Shown one piece after another: positions 32,371-37,730 of a stretch of 37,730 bases of DNA. The notes under the pieces were generated by a model, which had not been told where the DNA came from, made no database searches, and saw nothing but the letters and a program-made list of their open reading frames with translations. The position numbers and the translations under genes are program-made. This DNA comes from Candidatus Bipolaricaulota bacterium (GTDB lineage: Bacteria; Bipolaricaulota; Bipolaricaulia; UBA7950; UBA9294). Where the stretch lies: positions 1 through 37,730 of the forward strand of contig WFSM01000027.1 in the NCBI GenBank assembly GCA_015485945.1, in the 5' to 3' direction. The stretch's first letter is position 1, and every line of letters begins with the position of its first letter.

Positions 32371-34208
32371 CGGTTGATCACCCCGATGAGGTCGTCCATT
32401 CCCAGCCGGTGCAGTGTCGCGTCGGTAGGACCATAGCGGTCATACCCGCGCGCGCGGTAGTAATCGGCAATCGCCGTCTTCAACTCGTCGGGATCAACCG
32501 GCCGGCCGGCGCTCGCCCCGCGGGGGAGCGGTTCATGGAACCGGCGTGGAAGCCCGTCATGATCGATCGTGTATCCGGCACGGGCAGCGTGCAGGCGCAT
32601 CAGGGCGTAGTTACGCTCGCCAAAAATGAGCATGGATTGCGGGGAAACCTCAATTCCGATCACCGCAGTGAGGAGGTCCCTGATCTGAGGAAGATTGTAT
32701 TGCTTCCCCGTCGTGCTCACAGTGAACGCGCACATCACAAGCGAGTTGGTGAACGACCGCAGGTCCTCGTACACCTTTCCGATCTGTGGTTTGTCGAGCA
32801 GGGTGAACCGGTCGTACGGTTGATCGATCCCAAGCTCGGGTGTGGGATGATCCGTTTCGAGCATTGTATCGTGGATTCCCTCCATGTGCGTCGCCCCTCG
32901 CGGTGAGGTAGCGTAAGATAGACCGAGCGCCTGCTTGCCGCGCGGCTCGTGCATTGGGACTTCCACTCCCTTGATCGTCATCGCGAACTCGGCCCCGATG
33001 TTGGCGGCAAACGCAGCCACGCCGGCGGCAATGTCATTTCCGATTCCATCGCGGTGGGCGATCTTTTCCACGAGCTCGATGATCTTTTCCCCGTCCCCCC
33101 ACGGAATCCGCGCTTGGATCAGTCCCTGTTCCGCCGCCTCCATCACGGTAGCGATCGCCACTCCGGCGGAGATCGTGTCGAGGCCGTAATCGTTGCACAA
33201 TTGGTTGGCGAGGGAAATAACGCGGAGGTCGTTGTTCATGCACAGCGATCCGAACGCCGCCGCTGTCTCGTACTCCGGCCCGCCGAACCGGGGGTCGACT
33301 TTTCTCCCGCCGTACTCGGTTTCTACAACCCGTTTACACCGAACCGGGCAGCCGGCACACGTGCCACGCCTGACGAGAAGCGTGTCGTGCAGCCGCGCGC
33401 CGCTGATCTCATCTGCCTGATCGAACGTGCCCTCGCGGAAGTTCTTGGTAGGAAGGATTCCCCGTTCGGAGAGCCAGGTGAGCCCGTTGATCGTCCCATA
33501 TTCCCCGAATTGTTGTACATGTGGATCGAGGAGCGAGCGGGCGAACTCTGCCCGCAACTGTAGGAATCGATCGCGATTATGTACTGGCTTGTCTTGATTC
33601 CCGTGGACGACGATCGCCTTCAGATTCTTCGCGCCCATTACCGCGCCCAGCCCCGGCCGACCGGCGGCTCGGGTGACATCGTGCATGATGCACGCCATCT
33701 GTACCAGGTTCTCCCCCGCCGGGCCGATCGCTGCCACCCTCCCCCGTGGATGACGGGTACGTAAGGTTGCTTCGGTCTCTCCGACTCCCGTTCCCCACAG
33801 GTCATCGGCGGAATGAATCTCCACTTCCCCATTGATAAGGGAGACGTAGACAGGGTGCTCGGCCCGTCCCCGCACGATGATCCCGTCGTATCCGCTGCGG
33901 CCGAGCTCGTACCCGAAGAACCCACCGACATACGAGTCCGCGACCGCTCTTGTCTTTGGGGATAGAGAAAGGACGGCGTGCCGCCCGGCACCGGCGATGC
34001 CCGTCCCCTGAAACGGCCCGGTGGCGAACACGAGGACATTGTCCGGGGAAAGCGGATCCTCAGTTCCCGTCAGCTCGGCAAGCAGAATACGCGCGCCGAT
34101 TCCCCGTCCTCCGAGATAGAGTTCGTACCACCGTTCCGGGATCGCGTAGTCGGCAACTGTCCCGGTTGTGAGGTTGATATCCGCGTATTTCCCGAACGTT
34201 CCGTCCAT
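32367..34208 (-). CDS. aor: Aldehyde:ferredoxin oxidoreductase (tungsten-type)
   Basis: A 613-residue AOR family enzyme, oxidising aldehydes to carboxylic acids with ferredoxin as acceptor, or the reverse. YLGGRGIGARIL (31-42) and GRPGLGAVMGAKNLKAIVVHG (183-203) are the pterin-binding signatures. The [4Fe-4S] ligands are Cys284, Cys287, Cys291 (TCAGCPVRC) and Cys493 (SLVMCAF). YGLDTISAGVAIA is the second pterin motif. Tungsten is expected from the family, not shown. ATG 34208 is preferred (AGAGGTGA upstream); a longer start at 34235 lacks one. It is the first gene of the AOR-mobB-holB-ricT run and diverges from an acyl-CoA ligase gene. Confidence 0.94.
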   Translation of the reverse strand: MDGTFGKYADINLTTGTVADYAIPERWYELYLGGRGIGARILLAELTGTEDPLSPDNVLVFATGPFQGTGIAGAGRHAVLSLSPKTRAVADSYVGGFFGYELGRSGYDGIIVRGRAEHPVYVSLINGEVEIHSADDLWGTGVGETEATLRTRHPRGRVAAIGPAGENLVQMACIMHDVTRAAGRPGLGAVMGAKNLKAIVVHGNQDKPVHNRDRFLQLRAEFARSLLDPHVQQFGEYGTINGLTWLSERGILPTKNFREGTFDQADEISGARLHDTLLVRRGTCAGCPVRCKRVVETEYGGRKVDPRFGGPEYETAAAFGSLCMNNDLRVISLANQLCNDYGLDTISAGVAIATVMEAAEQGLIQARIPWGDGEKIIELVEKIAHRDGIGNDIAAGVAAFAANIGAEFAMTIKGVEVPMHEPRGKQALGLSYATSPRGATHMEGIHDTMLETDHPTPELGIDQPYDRFTLLDKPQIGKVYEDLRSFTNSLVMCAFTVSTTGKQYNLPQIRDLLTAVIGIEVSPQSMLIFGERNYALMRLHAARAGYTIDHDGLPRRFHEPLPRGASAGRPVDPDELKTAIADYYRARGYDRYGPTDATLHRLGMDDLIGVINR

Positions 34209-34244
34209 CAGTTCACCTCTTTCGCTATTATCCATCCATTTTAT

Positions 34245-34254
34245 GGCGTACGCC
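34245..34254. promoter_or_regulatory. 10-bp palindrome between divergent genes
   Basis: GGCGTACGCC is a perfect palindrome 37 nt upstream of the AOR start and about 77 nt before the ligase start. Position and symmetry fit an operator, but length 10 could arise by chance and no second copy was noticed. Confidence 0.25.
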
Positions 34255-34330
34255 TCCGTTCTACCAGGTTGCAGCCCGCCGTCGATTCCCTGAAAATTAT
34301 AATAATCGAAAGTCCAAGTGAGGTGTACCT

Positions 34331-35950
34331 ATGAGAACGCTTTCTTCCGTCCTTTCCGAAACTGCGGCCAACTACCCCAATCGTAACGCGATCCGCTACC
34401 ACGGCGAGACGATCACCTACCGTGAACTGGACGACCAGGTCAACCGGCTCGCGCGCGGGCTGATTGAGCTTGGCGTGGAAAAGGGGGACAAGGTCGGCCT
34501 GTGGATGCCAAACATTCCGGAATGGATCGTGGCGTACTTTGCGATCGCCCGCAGCGGCGCGGTCGTCGTCCCGATGAATACCCGCTACAAGCCCCACGAG
34601 GTGAGTTATATCTTGGATAACTCCGAAGCGACTGCTCTGATCGCGGTCGATGCGTTCGTTGGTATCGACTACTTAGAGATGATCACTCAGATCCGCGGTG
34701 ACCTCCCCGGCCTGAAAAATGTGATTATCCATGGAAAGATCGCTGACGGGATGCGCGTATTCTCCGACGTCTCGGCCCTCGGGCAGAGTCTCCTCGGGGA
34801 CGGAAAACTGGCGGCGCGGGAGAAAAGCTGTGATCCGCTCGAGAACGTGTTTATCCTCTACACCTCGGGAACGACCGGAAACCCCAAGGGTGCGATGCTC
34901 TCCCACCACAACATCGCGGAGAACGCAAAGCAAGTGACCGAGGTCCTGCACACGACCGAGAAAGATGTCTTCCTCCTCGCCGTCCCGTTTTTCCACTGCT
35001 TCGGCTGCGTGATGGGGATCACCGGCGCTGTCACGTGGGGAGCGAGCATCGTGCCGATGCCGGTATTCAAGGCGAAAGAGGCGCTTGAACTTGTCGAACA
35101 AGAGAAAATTACGGTTCTTTACGGGGTTCCGACGATGTTCGTCCTTGAGCTTGAGGAGTACCGCAAGGGGAAAGAAGACGGAACCAAGTACGATGTTTCA
35201 TCCCTTCGCACCGGGATCATGGCCGGGGCGCCGTGCCCGGTCGAGGTGATGCGGGGAACAATGGAAGAGCTTGGGTGCAACGTCTCGATCGCCTATGGTC
35301 TCACCGAGGCCTCGCCTGTCATCACGATGACCCGGTTTGATGACTCGATCGAGAAGCGGGTGGAAACGGTCGGGCGTGTCCTCCCGGGAATTGAGGTCAA
35401 GATCGCCGACAACGATCATAACCCGCTTCCTCGCGGCGAAATGGGCGAGCTCGCCTGTCGCGGCTACAACGTGATGATGGGCTACTACAAAATGCCCGAC
35501 AAAACCGCCGAGGCGATCGATGCCGACGGGTGGCTGTACTCCGGCGATCTGGCCACCATCGATGCGGATGGATACGTGCGGATTGTCGGACGGAAGAAGG
35601 ACATGCTGATCACCGGCGGATTCAACGTCTACCCGGCCGAAATCGAAGAGTACCTGTTCACCCATCCCAAGGTGCAAAACGTCTCCGTTGTCGGGGTGCC
35701 GGACGACGTCATGGGCGAGGTAGCGATCGCCTACATCATCCCACGGGAAGGGGAGACAATCGACCCGCAGGAGATTGTCGATTACTGCACCGGTAAGATC
35801 GCCAACTTCAAGGTCCCAAGGTATGTTGAGATCGTGGACGAGTTCCCGATGACCCAATCGGGAAAGATCCAGAAATTCCGCCTGCGCGAGATTGCCAAGG
35901 GAGCGCTTGAAGCCGGGAAGCTGACCAAGCTCAAGCCGAGCAAGAAGTGA
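34331..35950 (+). CDS. Long-chain/medium-chain acyl-CoA synthetase (FadD/CaiC-like)
   Basis: A 539-residue ANL-family ligase of a different subgroup from the tandem pair. ATP P-loop YTSGTTGNPKGAMLSHHN (about 176-193), SIAYGLTEASPVITM, DADGWLYSGDLATIDADGY, and GRKKDMLITGGFNVYPAEIE (A8), with C-terminal catalytic Lys in PMTQSGKIQKFRLRE. These are hallmarks of COG0318 acyl-CoA ligases. GAGGTGTACCT precedes the ATG. Its place opposite AOR suggests that acids produced by AOR may be activated to CoA thioesters by it; this is inference. Confidence 0.93.
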   Translation: MRTLSSVLSETAANYPNRNAIRYHGETITYRELDDQVNRLARGLIELGVEKGDKVGLWMPNIPEWIVAYFAIARSGAVVVPMNTRYKPHEVSYILDNSEATALIAVDAFVGIDYLEMITQIRGDLPGLKNVIIHGKIADGMRVFSDVSALGQSLLGDGKLAAREKSCDPLENVFILYTSGTTGNPKGAMLSHHNIAENAKQVTEVLHTTEKDVFLLAVPFFHCFGCVMGITGAVTWGASIVPMPVFKAKEALELVEQEKITVLYGVPTMFVLELEEYRKGKEDGTKYDVSSLRTGIMAGAPCPVEVMRGTMEELGCNVSIAYGLTEASPVITMTRFDDSIEKRVETVGRVLPGIEVKIADNDHNPLPRGEMGELACRGYNVMMGYYKMPDKTAEAIDADGWLYSGDLATIDADGYVRIVGRKKDMLITGGFNVYPAEIEEYLFTHPKVQNVSVVGVPDDVMGEVAIAYIIPREGETIDPQEIVDYCTGKIANFKVPRYVEIVDEFPMTQSGKIQKFRLREIAKGALEAGKLTKLKPSKK

Positions 35951-36053
35951 TGTATCGATTTCCAAAAGCCACGCTTTAGGGGGATCTTGGAGCATTTCTA
36001 CCATGTGAGATAAAAGTTGGGTTTCAAGACCCGACCGCAGCACGCAGGTTCTG

Positions 36054-36062
36054 TGCTATAAT
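36054..36062 (+). promoter_or_regulatory. Extended -10 promoter for the SDR gene
   Basis: TGCTATAAT (TG at 36054-36055, perfect TATAAT at 36057-36062) with no good -35. Transcription would begin near 36069, placing AGGAGGG (36076-36082) and ATG 36090 shortly after. Confidence 0.5.
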
Positions 36063-36089
36063 GTTTGATGCATGCAGGAGGGCAAAGCC

Positions 36090-36950
36090 ATGATAGATTC
36101 TGGGTTAAACGGTAAAGTAGTTCTTATCACAGGGGCAAACAACCCCTACGGCATCGGCGCGGCTTCGGCCAGAGCGTTTGCCGCTCAGGGAGCGCGCGTA
36201 TTCATCCACTTCTTTCGTTCCGCAAACGTCCTCGACAAGAAACAGGAGCACACTCCTGGAGAAGCATTCTTCCAAGCACAACAGAGCAAAACAGCGGATG
36301 AAGTGCTTCAGGCGATTCACCAGAGTGGCGGGAAAGCAGCAGCCTGGGAAGCCGACTTGGCTGACCTCACGAATATCCCCGAATTGTTCAATCAGGTAGA
36401 AGTGGCCTTCGGGCCTGTGGACGTCCTGGTCAACAATGCCGCGGCCGGGGAAAGGGACACCTTCTTGCCATCGGGAGCAGAGGCAGTAATGAACCGTACG
36501 GTCTCAACGGTTTCCGCTGCGAGCCACGACCACAACTTTGCCGTGAACAGCCGGGCAGTGGCATTGATGATGGCCGAATACATGCGGCGGTTTGTGGAAC
36601 GCAATGCGGAATGGGGGCGAATTGTCAATGTAAGTACGGATGGGGCATCTGCATTTCCGGGCGAACTGTCGTACGGCGCGAGCAAACACGCGATGGAGAG
36701 TTACAGTCGAGCAGCGGCCATTGAATTGGGGCCGTATGGGGTAACGGTGAACGTGGTTTCCCTCGGACCCGTGCAAACAGGATACATCCCGCTAGAGATG
36801 GAAGAAAAGTTGAGGAAGGAAATTCCCCTTGGGCGAGTTGGAAAGCCAGAGGAAGTGGCAGACGCTATAATGTTTCTAGCTTCAGAGCAGGCAGGGTGGA
36901 TTACCGGTCAATTGCTGTATGTTGGTGGCGGTCATGTAATGCCTTTATAG
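36090..36950 (+). CDS. Short-chain dehydrogenase/reductase
   Basis: A 286-residue classical SDR. The cofactor motif is TGANNPYGIG (14-23), NNAA is at 115-118, and the catalytic Ser182, Tyr195 and Lys199 lie in VSTDGASAFPGELSYGASK. The C-terminal part GRVGKPEEVADAIMFLASEQ and TGQLLYVGGGHV are family motifs. An insertion of about 25 residues after beta-2 (LDKKQEHTPGEAFFQAQQSK) is unusual but known in some aminoglycoside- or FabG-like SDRs. ATG 36090 is chosen because AGGAGGG is 7 nt upstream; ATG 36072 is less likely. The substrate is unknown. Base use looks less GC-rich than in neighbours, hinting at transfer. Confidence 0.88.
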   Translation: MIDSGLNGKVVLITGANNPYGIGAASARAFAAQGARVFIHFFRSANVLDKKQEHTPGEAFFQAQQSKTADEVLQAIHQSGGKAAAWEADLADLTNIPELFNQVEVAFGPVDVLVNNAAAGERDTFLPSGAEAVMNRTVSTVSAASHDHNFAVNSRAVALMMAEYMRRFVERNAEWGRIVNVSTDGASAFPGELSYGASKHAMESYSRAAAIELGPYGVTVNVVSLGPVQTGYIPLEMEEKLRKEIPLGRVGKPEEVADAIMFLASEQAGWITGQLLYVGGGHVMPL

Positions 36951-37157
36951 AGCGGAGTGCAGGCTGACTGAGCGCCCGGCGAACGCACCACGGGCTCGCC
37001 TTCGTCAGGCCACACCTGTTGATATCTCACCACGAAGAGCACGAAGGACACGAAGTGATCGTGCGGGGTTAAGCCTTGTATTCTGACACTCGATTCTAAT
37101 ATTATAAGCTATGTTGGTGTTGGGACGGCGGTGCCCCTGGTTCAGATCTCTCCAAGC
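36951..37157. other. Non-coding spacer with remnants
   Basis: About 207 nt without a supported gene, between the SDR stop and the DUF4143 fragment. It contains the 9-bp triple repeat at 37031 and an AT-rich patch around 37095-37110 (CTAATATTATAAG). No tRNA or terminator with a T-run was seen. Confidence 0.5.
37031..37057 (+). repeat. Three 9-bp direct repeats (CACGAAGnn)
   Basis: CACGAAGAG, CACGAAGGA and CACGAAGTG follow each other without a gap. Similar CACGAAG triplets are scattered in many environmental bacterial genomes, often at mobile or decayed loci; that statement is from general memory, not from a search. Confidence 0.75.
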
Positions 37158-37499
37158 TCAAGCCAAGGAAACGGTGAGCAGCAACGAGCTGGCGGAGTGA
37201 ACGCGCACCTTGGGCGATATGCTCCCTTGGACACCTGGGTTAAGGGTGATGATATGCAAGGATGCATATGGATATCTGGCTGCCGCCTCAATCAGGGAAC
37301 GTGTTTCGCGCTCGCGGACGTCGGGATTATCCAAGCTTGCGCTAACTTGAATCAGCTCTGCGTGTCCATCTGGGTATCGTGCAAGAAAGTCAACTTCATA
37401 CCCATCGCGCGGTGACTTCACGTATGACACTTCTGCGCTACGTCTCTCTAGCTCAAGATAAACGGCTGTCTCCAACGCGTGCCCTACATTACTGATCTT
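37158..37499 (-). pseudogene. C-terminal fragment of a DUF4143-type AAA ATPase
   Basis: About 113 residues on the minus strand: SNVGHALETAVYLELERRS, then VSYVKSPRDGYEVDFLARY and HAELIQVSASLDNPDVRERE, the restriction-endonuclease-like C-terminal DUF4143 domain (EVDF acidic motif, then IQV) of ATPases of the ATP_bind/AAA_14 group. The N-terminal ATPase and winged-helix parts (about 270 residues) are missing: the upstream DNA belongs to a transposase fragment on the other strand. An open frame can be extended to a TTG at 37523, but those residues come from the transposase DNA. Most likely a dead remnant. Confidence 0.75.
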
Positions 37500-37730
37500 G
37501 GAGGGGATTGAGAAAGCGCTCAAACAAGGGACGAAAGCATTGGTCGGTAACCGTGGGTACCGCCGCTATCTCATCGCCGCCAAGGATGCGGTGAGGATTG
37601 ACTACAAGAAAGCAGAACAGGAAGCGCACTACCTGTCTGCCGTACCAGACACGGCACAGGCAGGCGACGGCAAGTGGGTGTTACGGACAAACACTGACCT
37701 ACCCGCTGCTGAAGTAGCGCAACAGTACAA
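37498..37730 (+). mobile_element. IS1634-type transposase fragment (runs off the window)
   Basis: The plus strand is open from about 37498 to the edge in the frame reading LEGIEKALKQGTKALVGNRG, YRRYLIAAKDAVRIDYKKAE, then GDGKWVLRTNTDLPAAEVAQ. The stretch GNRGYRRYL and the phrase GKWVLRTNTDLPAAEVAQQY are characteristic of IS1634/IS4-superfamily DDE transposases near the third acidic residue. The N-terminal half of the transposase is absent at the left junction, so the element is truncated. The rest lies outside the window. Confidence 0.78.

Noticed and set aside
35198..36043. 281-codon minus-strand frame under the third ligase
   Set aside because: Antisense shadow of a confident acyl-CoA ligase, caused by GC-rich codon bias.
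37031..37057. Possible CRISPR array
   Set aside because: The repeats are 9 bp, contiguous and only three; there are no spacers and no cas genes.
37131..37415. 94-codon plus-strand frame opposite the DUF4143 fragment
   Set aside because: The minus strand carries recognisable DUF4143 sequence; the plus frame has no homology or ribosome site.

Overview
The window looks like a compact bacterial chromosome segment, GC in the high fifties by eye (not computed), probably from an uncultivated anaerobe. An aldehyde:ferredoxin oxidoreductase, a membrane polyferredoxin and extracytoplasmic thioredoxins point to anaerobic redox metabolism. RicT, GltX, MurA, Rho and HflX are ordinary bacterial housekeeping genes. 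Bipolaricaulota (Acetothermia/OP1) or a similar deep lineage is my best guess, but the sequence alone does not prove it. Genes are dense, with many 1-23 bp overlaps (ATGA, GTGA and TAATG junctions) and several convergent pairs whose stop codons overlap. I found no rRNA, tRNA or CRISPR array, and no gene-free stretch longer than about 210 bases.

Layout. (1) 1-3193, minus: nucleoside hydrolase, YtcJ-type amidohydrolase and a glycosyltransferase cut by the left edge. (2) 3297-8230, plus: a tightly coupled run of secreted DUF922-type metalloprotease, gltX, TlpA-like thioredoxin, a DsbD-like membrane thioredoxin and a NapH-type polyferredoxin. (3) 8192-11408, minus: HAD hydrolase, COG2509-type FAD protein and a secreted C39-like peptidase. 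(4) 11513-14187: rsmD, surE, a GDT1-type transporter (minus), an unknown conserved-looking gene and a ComEA-like helix-hairpin-helix protein. (5) 14229-15705, minus: two secreted proteins. One carries a chagasin-type protease-inhibitor domain; the other is preceded by a cyclic di-GMP-I (GEMM) riboswitch. (6) 15796-20501, plus: xseA, xseB and two tandem acyl-CoA ligases behind a strong promoter. (7) 20498-23086: acylphosphatase, a small ribbon-helix-helix protein, a Wzz-like protein and rarA. (8) 23214-30079, plus: GT2, rpiB, CaCA antiporter, rho, LysM/M23 peptidase, murA and hflX. (9) 30057-34208, minus: tungsten-type aldehyde oxidoreductase, mobB, holB and ricT. (10) 34331-36950, plus: a third acyl-CoA ligase and an SDR. 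(11) 36951-37730: remnants, namely a 9-bp triple repeat, a DUF4143 C-terminal fragment and an IS1634-type transposase fragment running off the edge.

The most interesting candidate system is in block 2. A protein combining a DsbD-alpha-like domain, two membrane helices and a C-terminal thioredoxin fold is translationally coupled to a NapH-like Fe-S membrane protein and sits beside a secreted TlpA-like thioredoxin. This could be a DsbD-type reducing pathway in which the usual membrane thiol carrier is replaced by a polyferredoxin. Second is the c-di-GMP-I riboswitch that abuts the start codon of a secreted protein. Unusual housekeeping genes include a GltX lacking the zinc-binding insertion, an RsmD with GPPY in place of N/DPPY, and a HolB lacking both P-loop and zinc cysteines. 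AOR (aldehyde to acid) and the neighbouring acyl-CoA ligases (acid to acyl-CoA) may be metabolically linked.
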